From the NCBI GenBank assembly GCA_016234155.1, contig JACRGZ010000169.1, positions 1 to 11,821 on the forward strand: a stretch of DNA of 11,821 nucleotides, in the 5' to 3' direction. This document shows, in pieces, positions 1 to 5,999 of the stretch. Position numbers and translations under genes: made by a program. The first letter of the stretch is position 1; each line of letters opens with the position of its first letter. The notes under the pieces are model-generated. The model was not told the origin of the DNA. It saw only the letters and a program-made list of their open reading frames with translations, and searched no databases. Origin of the DNA: Nitrospirota bacterium. Its GTDB lineage: Bacteria; Nitrospirota; 9FT-COMBO-42-15; HDB-SIOI813.

Positions 1-2
1 AC

Positions 3-8
3 ACCTCC
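3..8 (-). promoter_or_regulatory. Shine-Dalgarno of a gene beyond the left edge
   Basis: Read on the minus strand the first bases are AATGGAGGTGT, a full GGAGGT ribosome-binding core pointing out of the window. A minus-strand gene probably starts just left of base 1. In many bacteria the gene after rpsP is the KH-domain RNA-binding protein khpA followed by rimM and trmD, so khpA is the best guess. No coding sequence of it is visible here. Confidence 0.5.
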
Positions 9-49
9 ATTTCTTATTAAGTTGACCATGAACATGTCCGCTGTAATAT

Positions 50-120
50 TAGGGTCAAGGGTCAGGGGGTCAAGATAACCCTTGCCCCCCTGACCCTTTG
101 ACCCCTGACCCTTGACCCTA
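50..120. repeat. Period-7/8 palindromic repeat after rpsP
   Basis: A perfect 19-bp inverted repeat has arms at 50-68 (TAGGGTCAAGGGTCAGGGG) and 102-120 (its exact reverse complement). The 33-bp middle carries further degenerate GGGTCAR-like units. Each arm is built from GGGTCAA/GGGTCAG heptamers. The right arm includes the rpsP stop codon (TAG, 120-118 on the minus strand), so the repeat starts exactly at the gene end. As RNA it would fold into a long GC-rich hairpin that could stop transcription or protect a 3' end, but there is no obvious U-tract for a classical terminator. Confidence 0.85.
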
Positions 121-366
121 TCTTCTCCTTACCCCGCTCTTCTTAAAGAGCTGCCTTACAGTATCTGATGCCTGTGCACCTTTATCTAACCAGAATAGCG
201 CCCTCTCTTCATCTATCCTGATTACAGGCGGCTCTTTAAGGGGGTCATACGTGCCCAGTAACTCAAGAAACCGTCCATCCCTCGGCATGCGGGAATCTGC
301 AACTACCACCCTGTAGAAAGGCCTTTTCTTCCTCCCCATTCTCGTGAGTCGTATTGTTGTAGCCAC
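118..366 (-). CDS. rpsP: 30S ribosomal protein S16
   Basis: This 82-residue protein is a full-length S16, a small primary-binding protein of the 30S subunit that contacts 16S rRNA and helps assembly. The family signature is clear: an N-terminal IRLTRMGRKKRPFYRVV strand, then DSRMPRDGRFLELLGTYDP, and a conserved middle ending in a basic tail (KKSGVRRR). Translation starts at a GTG at 366, preceded on the minus strand by a strong AAGGAGGTGA Shine-Dalgarno four bases away, which fixes the start. It lies downstream of ffh and a GGDEF gene in the same direction. In most genomes rpsP directly follows ffh or precedes rimM-trmD-rplS. Both flanks carry short-period hairpin repeats, one touching its stop codon. 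Confidence 0.98.
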   Translation of the reverse strand: MATTIRLTRMGRKKRPFYRVVVADSRMPRDGRFLELLGTYDPLKEPPVIRIDEERALFWLDKGAQASDTVRQLFKKSGVRRR

Positions 367-396
367 TACTTCACCTCCTTTTAACTAATGAAAATT

Positions 397-469
397 AGGG
401 GTCGAGGGGTCGAGGATTCAAGTGAATTAATATCACTTGACCCCTTGAATCCTTGACCCCTTGACCCCT
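397..469. repeat. Period-8 hairpin repeat between GGDEF gene and rpsP
   Basis: Left arm 397-422 and right arm 444-469 are reverse complements over 26 bp with two G/A differences that still allow G-U pairs on one RNA strand. The arms consist of octamers GGGGTCRA, GGGGTCRA, GGATTCAA. A second palindrome lies inside the structure: TCAAGTGA (418-425) pairs with TCACTTGA (433-440). The unit resembles, but differs from, the GGGTCAA tract on the other side of rpsP. It would form a long hairpin in the leader of rpsP mRNA if that is transcribed from upstream. Confidence 0.85.
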
Positions 470-507
470 TACCAATAAATTTTTTTCTGTCATTTTGATT
501 TCGGGGT

Positions 508-537
508 ACCCACGAAGTGGGTCGTTTGATATTTGAT
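508..537. repeat. Short hairpin and TTTGATA heptamers after the GGDEF gene
   Basis: ACCCAC (508-513) and GTGGGT (517-522) form a perfect 6-bp stem with a GAA loop. Next to it, two heptamers (TTTGATA TTTGATT, about 524-537) lead directly to the stop codon of the minus-strand GGDEF gene. The hairpin is not followed by a T-run on the minus strand, so a terminator call is not justified. GGGTACCC also appears in the MITE-like element near 10461. Confidence 0.5.
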
Positions 538-538
538 T

Positions 539-1411
539 TCATAACGGTATCCCTTTATGTTTATCTATAATCCCTTTTATCCTGCCAAGCAGAGAGTCAA
601 AATCCCTGTCCTCTACCAATAAACACATATTAAGCCTTACCTGTGATGGGAATTTTTCAACCTGATTCCACTTCGCCACATTCTCCCTGAGTCTCTGGAT
701 AAAGCTTTGCGCCTTGATTTCATCAACACCGTAGAGTAAAATAATAAACTCATCATCCCCATAACGGCTGGCTATATCAACCTCCCGTATGGTCTTTTTA
801 ATAATCTTACCGACGGCCCTCAATACCTCATCCCCCTTCTTATGGCCCAGTTTACCATTAATATCCCGGAGCCGTGCAACATCAAGCATAAGGAGCGCTA
901 CAATCCCTCCATGTCTTTGCAGCCTTTTCGCCTCTATGTTGTAAAGATCTTCAAAATATTGCCTGTGGTAAAGCTGTGTAAGAGGGTCAAGCCTCTCACA
1001 TGAAAGGAGCTTCTCTTCCATGAGCTGTTTTTCAAGTTCATTTCTTATTATTATGGCCGCATAAGAAGCGCCTCCTTCACCAGGTATGAATACTGATAAC
1101 CCTGGAAGGAAAACAGGTTGTCCTGACTTTGTCATAATTTTAACATCCAGAGAGTTTAAGGACTTTTTTGTCTCCATTACGCCCTGTTTGGGGCATCCTT
1201 CCTCACACAACTGATTCCCGTCCTTGTCATAGCATATGAACAGCTCCGTACAGAGCCTTGTTGAGGTTACATCTGATTTATTCCATCCCGAGATTGCCTC
1301 AGCGGCCCTGTTCAATGACACTATCCTCCACTCTTTATCAAGGATAAAGATGCCATCCGATGTAAAATTATATATATTGCTCAGGATGGCCTTATCTAAA
1401 TTAAAATCCAT
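539..1411 (-). CDS. PAS-GGDEF signalling protein (possible diguanylate cyclase)
   Basis: The protein has 290 residues when started at the ATG at 1411; the frame stays open upstream into ffh (to 1498), but homology-like sequence begins at MDFNLDKAIL. Residues about 10-125 form a PAS sensor domain (SDGIFILDKEWRIVSLNRAAE) with four cysteines at about 54, 60, 69 and 73, which could hold a metal or sense redox. A GGDEF domain follows (DPLTQLYHRQYFE, D-x-ARLRDINGKLGHKKGD). The active-site loop reads RYGDDEF at 216-222, with Asp for the second glycine. The inhibitory RxxD site (REVD, 209-212) is present at normal spacing. The C-terminus lacks the usual ADxALYxAK ending. It may make cyclic di-GMP, or be a degenerate GTP or c-di-GMP sensor. 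It starts 28 nt after the ffh stop, so is probably co-transcribed. There is no membrane segment. Confidence 0.85.
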   Translation of the reverse strand: MDFNLDKAILSNIYNFTSDGIFILDKEWRIVSLNRAAEAISGWNKSDVTSTRLCTELFICYDKDGNQLCEEGCPKQGVMETKKSLNSLDVKIMTKSGQPVFLPGLSVFIPGEGGASYAAIIIRNELEKQLMEEKLLSCERLDPLTQLYHRQYFEDLYNIEAKRLQRHGGIVALLMLDVARLRDINGKLGHKKGDEVLRAVGKIIKKTIREVDIASRYGDDEFIILLYGVDEIKAQSFIQRLRENVAKWNQVEKFPSQVRLNMCLLVEDRDFDSLLGRIKGIIDKHKGIPL

Positions 1412-1439
1412 ATTCTGCCTATTCCGACGAAACCGTCCA

Positions 1440-2780
1440 CTATGAAAACAACCTTCGTGCCTTTTTAAGCATAGACAGTTTACCTTTTTCCCCGGCAAGC
1501 CCCTTCATCATCTTTCTTGCCTCTAAGAACTGCTTAAGCAGCCTGTTTATCTCTTCCACACTGGTACCACTCCCCTTCGCTATACGTTTACGCCTGCTGC
1601 CGTTTAACACGGTATGGTTTAACCTCTCTTTTACTGTCATAGAGCTTATTATAGCCTCTACACGTTTCAGGCCATCCTCCGGTATCTCACCTCCGGCGGA
1701 CTGCAGTATCTTTCTCCCGCCCGGTATCATAGCTATAAGATCCGTCAGCGAACCAAGTCTTTTAAGCTGCTTCATCTGAGCCCTGAAATCTTCAAGGGTA
1801 AAACCATCACCCTTCAACCGGTCCTTTAAGTTTTTAACCTCCTCTACGGAATATGCATCCTGGGCCTTTTCTATCAATGAAAGGACATCCCCCATTCCAA
1901 GTATTCTTGAGGCCATACGGTCGGGGAAAAATGGCTCTAATTGATCTAATTTCTCTCCTACACCTAAAAGCCTGATTGGCTTGCCTGTAACATGCCTGAC
2001 AGACAGCACAGCCCCTCCCCTTGCATCTCCATCCATCTTTGTCAGTATGACCCCGGTTATATCAAGAGACTTATCGAAGTGAGTGGCTATATTTACCGCA
2101 TCCTGGCCTGTCATGGCATCAACAACAAGCAGCAGTTCATGGGGTTTAATATTATTTTTTATCTGTATCAGCTCGTCCATCAACTCATCATCTATGTGGA
2201 GCCTCCCTGCGGTGTCAAGGATTACAACATCATGCCCGTACATCCTGCCATACTCAACCCCGTCACTGCATACGGCAACGGCGTCCTTCCCCCCTTCCGG
2301 GGTATATATCGGAACCCGCAGCGCTTCACCCAATACCGAAAGCTGCTTAACTGCGGCCGGCCTTCTTATATCAGCAGCCACAAGGAGCGGCCTTCGCCCA
2401 TCCTGCCTGAACATCTTTGCCATTTTACCCGCTGTTGTCGTTTTACCTGAACCCTGAAGCCCTAAAAGCATTATTACTGTCGGTGGAACCGGGGAAAGCT
2501 GAATCCCCTTGCTCTTTTCCCCCATGATAGAGCAGAGTTCCTCAAATACAATCTTTACCACCTGCTGGCCCGGGGTCAGGCTTTCCATAACCTCCTGCCC
2601 CATGGCCCTATCACGGATCCGGTCAATAAAGACCTTTACTACCTTGAAGTTTACATCCGCCTCAAGGAGCGCCAACCTGACCTCCCTGAGACCTTCCTGT
2701 AAATCCTTCTCAGTTAATATGCCTTTCCCTTTAAACTTTTTAAGGACAGCATCTAATTTGGCTGTAAGGCTTTCAAACAT
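1440..2780 (-). CDS. ffh: Signal recognition particle GTPase Ffh (SRP54)
   Basis: This 446-residue protein is a complete Ffh, the GTPase that binds 4.5S RNA and signal peptides of nascent membrane proteins and delivers ribosomes to FtsY and the Sec translocon. The N domain (1-95) contains the LREVRLALLEADVNFKVV helix. The G domain has the P-loop GLQGSGKTT (107-115), DTAGR (189-193) and TKMDGDARGG (247-256). The M domain (from about 297) contains MIPGGRK and the RNA-binding SRRKRIAKGSG (395-405). The start is the ATG at 2780, with only a weak GGTG upstream as ribosome site. A consensus-like promoter lies just upstream. It heads a minus-strand run of ffh, GGDEF gene and rpsP. Confidence 0.98.
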   Translation of the reverse strand: MFESLTAKLDAVLKKFKGKGILTEKDLQEGLREVRLALLEADVNFKVVKVFIDRIRDRAMGQEVMESLTPGQQVVKIVFEELCSIMGEKSKGIQLSPVPPTVIMLLGLQGSGKTTTAGKMAKMFRQDGRRPLLVAADIRRPAAVKQLSVLGEALRVPIYTPEGGKDAVAVCSDGVEYGRMYGHDVVILDTAGRLHIDDELMDELIQIKNNIKPHELLLVVDAMTGQDAVNIATHFDKSLDITGVILTKMDGDARGGAVLSVRHVTGKPIRLLGVGEKLDQLEPFFPDRMASRILGMGDVLSLIEKAQDAYSVEEVKNLKDRLKGDGFTLEDFRAQMKQLKRLGSLTDLIAMIPGGRKILQSAGGEIPEDGLKRVEAIISSMTVKERLNHTVLNGSRRKRIAKGSGTSVEEINRLLKQFLEARKMMKGLAGEKGKLSMLKKARRLFS

Positions 2781-2815
2781 AATACACCATTATAATTTAT
2801 ATATAAATCTACAAG

Positions 2816-2844
2816 AGTTTAGAAAAGTTTGGCCAAATTGTCAA
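2816..2844 (-). promoter_or_regulatory. Sigma70-type promoter of ffh
   Basis: On the minus strand TTGACA (2844-2839) and TAAACT (2821-2816) are separated by exactly 17 bp. The start point would be about 30 nt upstream of the ffh ATG. The -35 overlaps the stop codon of the preceding minus-strand gene, so the ffh unit has its own promoter even though the upstream gene is only 60 bp away. Confidence 0.7.
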
Positions 2845-3092
2845 GAACTAAACCACCACCTGCCGGCCCTTGCTCCCAGGAACTGCCCGAGGATGGAAAC
2901 TCCGAGTGTAAATGGTATTACCCTATAGGTAAACCCTGTGGATATCCTCATAAATATGACAGGAATTACCGGGATATGGATACATAACAACCAGGCTAAT
3001 GAATATTTACGTGTCTTAACGCGGAGTATGCCGAAGGGGAAGTTCAATATGAAGGCCGCCACCCCTATCAGGATCAGAGTCAATATAACCAT
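2841..3092 (-). CDS. Small unnamed membrane protein
   Basis: An 83-residue protein with an ATG at 3092. It has a hydrophobic N-terminal helix (about 2-24, VILTLILIGVAAFILNFPFG), a basic loop (RVKTRKYS), a second hydrophobic stretch (about 32-48, LAWLLCIHIPVIPVIFM), then FTYRVIPFTLGVSILGQFLGAR. The pattern NFPFG-LR...S-W-IH-PV...R...GQ-GxR looks like that of small conserved inner-membrane proteins without assigned function; this similarity is from memory. No catalytic motif is visible. The ribosome site is poor (GCGAG). A promoter-like pair lies at 3165-3194, so it may be transcribed on its own. Confidence 0.65.
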   Translation of the reverse strand: MVILTLILIGVAAFILNFPFGILRVKTRKYSLAWLLCIHIPVIPVIFMRISTGFTYRVIPFTLGVSILGQFLGARAGRWWFSS

Positions 3093-3154
3093 CTCGCAGA
3101 TTCAGCTCTTATAGAAACTTTCAGCAACTGTCACAGGTTCAGGATGTTAAACAG

Positions 3155-3183
3155 CCATACCTATAAAATAAGCTATAGTATGG
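3155..3183. repeat. Imperfect palindrome overlapping promoter-like sequence
   Basis: CCATA-C-CTATA (3155-3165) and TATAGTATGG (3174-3183) pair over 10 bp with one bulged C and an 8-nt loop. It overlaps the spacer and -10 of the promoter-like site for the 83-residue gene, so it could be an operator. It could also act as a weak 3' hairpin for the upstream 149-residue gene. Confidence 0.45.
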
Positions 3184-3194
3184 TTTAATGTCAA
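3165..3194 (-). promoter_or_regulatory. Possible promoter of the 83-residue membrane protein gene
   Basis: On the minus strand TTGACA (3194-3189) and TATTTT (3170-3165) are 18 bp apart. The predicted start is about 65 nt upstream of the ATG at 3092. The -35 is perfect and the -10 is weaker. Confidence 0.4.
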
Positions 3195-3199
3195 GCAGT

Positions 3200-3240
3200 A
3201 ACTCTGTGGTGATTCTGTGGTTGTAACTCTGTGTGTGATG
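3200..3240. repeat. Degenerate CTCTGTGG tandem units abutting a stop codon
   Basis: CTCTGTGG (3202-3209), TTCTGTGG (3213-3220) and CTCTGTGT (3227-3234) recur at 11-14 nt spacing. On the minus strand the tract begins directly after the TAA of the 149-residue gene at 3241 and reads as ACCACAGAGTTA-like units. It has no clear inverted arm. The style matches other short intergenic repeats in this window. Confidence 0.5.
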
Positions 3241-3690
3241 TTACCCCTGTACAGGAGGATCGAGCTTAATGAACTCAACTTTTTCCCACTTACCTTTGAC
3301 AAACTTCATACCCTGGGCCTGCTTCTTTCTCTTGTCATACGCTGTATCCATACGGAGGTTATAAAATATACCTTTGTAATGCTCAATATCACCGTACATC
3401 TTCTCCCACTGCGCGATGTGCCCTGATCCCCTTGCCACTACATAGTCATCTATGATTATCTGAACCTCTTTTAGGAGAAGCCTCCTTATTTCCCTGTCTA
3501 TATCCCAGTAATCCTTAGACCATGAGTGATGAGACTCCTGCTCATCGTGCAGCCTTTCGACATCGTTGATAATCATTGTATATATCTCTGACCTGACCTT
3601 GATGTTTACTTTGTAAGACCCCTTCTTACCCTCCATCTGCAGGAGTTTTTTATAAAGTCCTTCTATTTCTTTCATCCTGTTCTTTTTCAT
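3241..3690 (-). CDS. Unrecognised soluble hypothetical protein
   Basis: I do not recognise the family. The frame is open to a TTG at 3741, but the ATG at 3690 (149 residues, MKKNRMKEIEG) is preferred because CTGGAAGA lies a few bases upstream. The protein is highly charged and mostly helical: a basic start (KKNRMKEIEGLYKKLLQMEGKKG), a helix with VRSEIYTMIINDVERLHDEQESHH, an acidic/basic region DIDREIRRLLLKEVQIIIDDYVV, aromatic-rich WEKMYGDIEHYKGIFYNLRMD, and a basic C-terminal part ending KLDPPVQG. There is no signal peptide, membrane segment, Cys motif or known nucleotide-binding loop. It is cytoplasmic by inference. Downstream lie CTCTGTGG repeats; upstream it diverges from dppB. Confidence 0.6.
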   Translation of the reverse strand: MKKNRMKEIEGLYKKLLQMEGKKGSYKVNIKVRSEIYTMIINDVERLHDEQESHHSWSKDYWDIDREIRRLLLKEVQIIIDDYVVARGSGHIAQWEKMYGDIEHYKGIFYNLRMDTAYDKRKKQAQGMKFVKGKWEKVEFIKLDPPVQG

Positions 3691-3748
3691 AAATTCTTCC
3701 AGATATATATTAAATGTCGCCCATAAAGGCCGGAGGTACAATTCATAG

Positions 3749-3766
3749 CGTTATAGTACTGTAGCG
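3749..3766. repeat. Imperfect palindrome in the divergent intergenic region
   Basis: CGTTATAGTACTGTAGCG matches its reverse complement at 14 of 18 positions around a central AGTACT. It lies between the minus-strand 149-residue gene and plus-strand dppB, a position suitable for an operator. No promoter of good quality was found beside it. Confidence 0.3.
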
Positions 3767-3902
3767 TGGTAGTTTATCCCCCACAATATGCATTTTACAT
3801 CATTTCCGACACATTAACAATTTTCGGGTAAATTCATCAAGTCTTAAGGATGAGATGTACCTGGTGTAGAATTCTTCTCTGTAATATGATAATCTCCTAA
3901 GG

Positions 3903-3919
3903 GCAAACAGTGTGTTTGC
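3903..3919. promoter_or_regulatory. Perfect hairpin/operator-like palindrome before dppB
   Basis: GCAAACA (3903-3909) and TGTTTGC (3913-3919) form a perfect 7-bp stem with a GTG loop. It ends 21 nt before the dppB start codon. It could be a repressor half-site pair or a leader hairpin placed just before the ribosome site. It is not followed by a T-run. Confidence 0.5.
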
Positions 3920-3940
3920 AGTAGGGATAGAGAGCATCTA

Positions 3941-4915
3941 ATGACTATCTACTTTATAAAACGCCTGCTTGAAATGATCCCCACCATAATAGGGATTACA
4001 CTTATATCTTTTTTCATTATCCACCTTGCGCCTGGTAAGCCTACTGATATATTAGCTGAATTAAATCCTAAGATAACACCTGAAGCGAGGGAGAAACTCG
4101 AGAAATACTACGGGCTTGATAAACCAATTATTGTCCAGTATGGGATATGGCTGAAACGTATAGGAAAACTTGATTTTGGTGAGTCCTTTTCCACTGACAA
4201 AAGGCCTGTATGGGATAAGATAAAAGAGAGACTTCCGATTACTATCCTTATAAATGTCCTCTCTATGATACTGGTACTTATTATTGCAATACCCATAGGG
4301 GTTTCTTCTGCCACACATCAATATTCGCTGTATGACAAGATCACGACAGTCGGCGTCTTTATAGGGTTTGCCATCCCTACATTCTGGTTCGCACTCTTAT
4401 TGATGATCCTCTTTGGCGTTTATTTGGACTGGCTTCCGATATCCGGGCTGAAATCACTCAATTATGAAAACATTTCCACATCAGGGAAAATATGGGACAT
4501 TGCAAGTCACTTGATTCTGCCGGTCTTCCTCGAGGCCTTTGGAGGGCTTGCAGGGCTTTCACGCTATATGCGGAGCAATATGCTCGAGGTTATAAGGTCA
4601 GATTACATTACCACTGCGCGGGCAAAGGGCCTTTCTGAAAGAGTCGTCATATATAAACATGCGATGAGAAACGCCCTTCTGCCTGTAATAACTATCCTTG
4701 GCCTGTCGGTTCCCGGCCTTATAGGCGGGAGCGTTATATTTGAGACAATCTTTGCCATACCGGGCATGGGTCAGTTGTTTTTCATGTCTGTAATGACAAG
4801 GGATTATCCGTTGATAATGGGGATATTGACTATTGGGGCAATATTGACACTGGCAGGGAATCTCCTGTCAGATATAGGCTATGCTGTCGCAGATCCGAGA
4901 ATCAGGACGAGATAG
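3941..4915 (+). CDS. dppB: Peptide ABC transporter permease, DppB/OppB type
   Basis: A full-length 324-residue inner-membrane permease of the dipeptide/oligopeptide/nickel importer family. The N-terminus MTIYFIKRLLEMIPTIIGITLI is the typical first membrane helix, followed by the periplasmic-side region with LEKYYGLDKPIIVQYGIWL and LDFGESFSTDKRPV. Further helices are at about 101-122, 133-160, 188-206, 245-270 and 286-310. The EAA loop that docks on the ATPase is YITTARAKGLSERVVIYKHAMRNALLPV (about 222-249). The ATG at 3941 has only a weak AGAGAG ribosome site. Substrate cannot be read from the sequence; the Dpp name is by family. The partner permease lies about 240 bp downstream. No binding protein or ATPase gene is in the window. 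Confidence 0.93.
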   Translation: MTIYFIKRLLEMIPTIIGITLISFFIIHLAPGKPTDILAELNPKITPEAREKLEKYYGLDKPIIVQYGIWLKRIGKLDFGESFSTDKRPVWDKIKERLPITILINVLSMILVLIIAIPIGVSSATHQYSLYDKITTVGVFIGFAIPTFWFALLLMILFGVYLDWLPISGLKSLNYENISTSGKIWDIASHLILPVFLEAFGGLAGLSRYMRSNMLEVIRSDYITTARAKGLSERVVIYKHAMRNALLPVITILGLSVPGLIGGSVIFETIFAIPGMGQLFFMSVMTRDYPLIMGILTIGAILTLAGNLLSDIGYAVADPRIRTR

Positions 4916-4931
4916 ATAGCCGTAGAGCCTA

Positions 4932-4990
4932 CCCTGAACTTGTTTCAGGGGTGGCTGGGTTCCCGTTGCTGCGAAGCATTGCAACGGGAA
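4932..4990. repeat. Two tandem hairpins after dppB
   Basis: CCCTGAA (4932-4938) pairs with TTCAGGG (4944-4950) around CTTGT. TTCCCGTTGC (4960-4969) pairs perfectly with GCAACGGGAA (4981-4990) around an 11-nt loop. The first palindrome resembles a short dispersed element I recall from many bacterial intergenic regions. They begin 17 nt after the dppB stop, and could terminate or protect the upstream mRNA. Confidence 0.75.
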
Positions 4991-5054
4991 GGGGGTTATT
5001 TTCAGGTGAACCGTCATGAGCCATGACTCACAAAGGAGGATGAAAATAATCCCC
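4991..5054. repeat. Inverted TTATTTTCA repeat with inner hairpin
   Basis: GGGGGTTATTTTCA (4991-5004) and TGAAAATAATCCCC (5041-5054) are reverse complements at 13 of 14 positions. Between them GTCATG (5013-5018) and CATGAC (5022-5027) form another perfect palindrome. A third copy, direct this time, reads GGGGTATTTTCAGATGAA at 5143-5160 and includes the dppC start codon; the first copy continues as CAGGTGAA. Confidence 0.7.
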
Positions 5055-5120
5055 CCCATCCCCCCCTTTAGAAAAGGGGGGTAAAAGTCCCCCTTTTTTA
5101 AAGGGGGATTTAGGGGGATT
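5049..5120. repeat. MITE-like C/G-run palindromic element upstream of dppC
   Basis: Two perfect 9-bp hairpins sit side by side: CCCCCCTTT (5061-5069) with AAAGGGGGG (5073-5081), and TCCCCCTTT (5088-5096) with AAAGGGGGA (5100-5108). The outer sequences are also inverted: AATCCCCC-type at 5049-5069 against AGGGGGATT-type at 5100-5120. Elements of AATCCCCC type are, from memory, common dispersed repeats in many bacterial genomes. More G-runs continue to 5146, and the last (AAGGGG, 5141-5146) serves as the likely ribosome site of dppC. Confidence 0.75.
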
Positions 5121-5155
5121 ATGGGGTAAGGGGGGATTTGAAGGGGTATTTTCAG

Positions 5156-5986
5156 ATGAATATCTTCTGGATGAGATTGAAGAGAAATAGGCTTGCAGTG
5201 CTGGGTGGCGTTATTGTCATTTGTCTTTTTGCCGCCGCTGTCTTTGCCCCTGTCGTCTCACCATATGAGCCCAATGATATCAATGTAAGGCATATACTTG
5301 AGCCTCCGGGCATTAAACACCCCTTTGGCACTGATGACCTTGGCAGGGATATATTAAGCCGGGTGATATGGGGTTCAAGGATTTCCCTGTCGGTTGGGTT
5401 TGTGGCGGTAGGGATCGCTACAGTGATAGGGATAATCCTTGGGGCAATATCCGGTTATTATGGCGGTTGGATAGATAGAATTATTATGCGGTTTGTGGAT
5501 ATAATGTTATCAATACCGACCTTTTTTCTTCTTCTTGCAGTAATAGCCTTTTTAGAACCCAGTATCTGGAATATAATGATCGTGATAGGCCTGACCTCAT
5601 GGATGGGGGTGACAAGGCTCGTAAGGGCGGAGTTCCTGTCTGTAAAGGAGAGGGAGTTTACGCATGCGGCAAGGGCCTTGGGTGCCAGTGACCTCCGTAT
5701 CATATTCAACCATATCCTCCCCAACTCAATGGCCCCTGTTCTGGTCTCAGCAGTCCTTGGGGTTGCCGGGGCAATCCTTGTAGAGTCTGCCCTGAGCTTT
5801 CTTGGAATCGGTGTACAGCCGCCCACAGCAAGCTGGGGCAATATCCTTACAGCCGGCAAGGATAACATAGAGATAGCCTGGTGGCTGTCAGTATTTCCAG
5901 GGCTTGCCATACTTGTAACTGTGCTGGCTTATAACCTGCTCGGTGAAGGGATCAGGGATGCAATAGATCCCCGGATGAAAATATAA
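5156..5986 (+). CDS. dppC: Peptide ABC transporter permease, DppC/OppC type
   Basis: A complete 276-residue second permease subunit of a peptide importer. The start ATG at 5156 (MNIFWMRLKRNRLAVLGG) is preferred over a TTG at 5138 because AAGGGG lies 9 nt upstream and family members begin near this point. Residues 13-33 are the first membrane helix. Then comes HPFGTDDLGRDILSRVIWGSRISL (about 55-78), the hallmark of DppC/OppC/GsiD proteins. Other helices are about 80-100, 115-134, 138-155, 197-215 and 245-264. The EAA loop is FTHAARALGASDLRIIFNHILPNSMAPV (about 168-195). It ends DPRMKI. It pairs with dppB in the same direction but is separated by a repeat-rich spacer, where such pairs are often nearly adjacent. 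Downstream it converges on secG with only 13 bp between stops. Confidence 0.94.
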   Translation: MNIFWMRLKRNRLAVLGGVIVICLFAAAVFAPVVSPYEPNDINVRHILEPPGIKHPFGTDDLGRDILSRVIWGSRISLSVGFVAVGIATVIGIILGAISGYYGGWIDRIIMRFVDIMLSIPTFFLLLAVIAFLEPSIWNIMIVIGLTSWMGVTRLVRAEFLSVKEREFTHAARALGASDLRIIFNHILPNSMAPVLVSAVLGVAGAILVESALSFLGIGVQPPTASWGNILTAGKDNIEIAWWLSVFPGLAILVTVLAYNLLGEGIRDAIDPRMKI

Positions 5987-5999
5987 GAGCCTTTCTATA

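Noticed and set aside
1..35. Minus-strand frame from ATG at 35 running off the left edge
   Set aside because: Only 11 codons are visible, and they contain a GGAGGT that looks like the ribosome site of the true next gene.
508..522. Rho-independent terminator after the GGDEF gene
   Set aside because: The stem is only 6 bp and is not followed by a U-tract on the minus strand.
1992..2457. Two plus-strand frames inside ffh
   Set aside because: Both are antisense to the Ffh GTPase domain, without start signals or family features.
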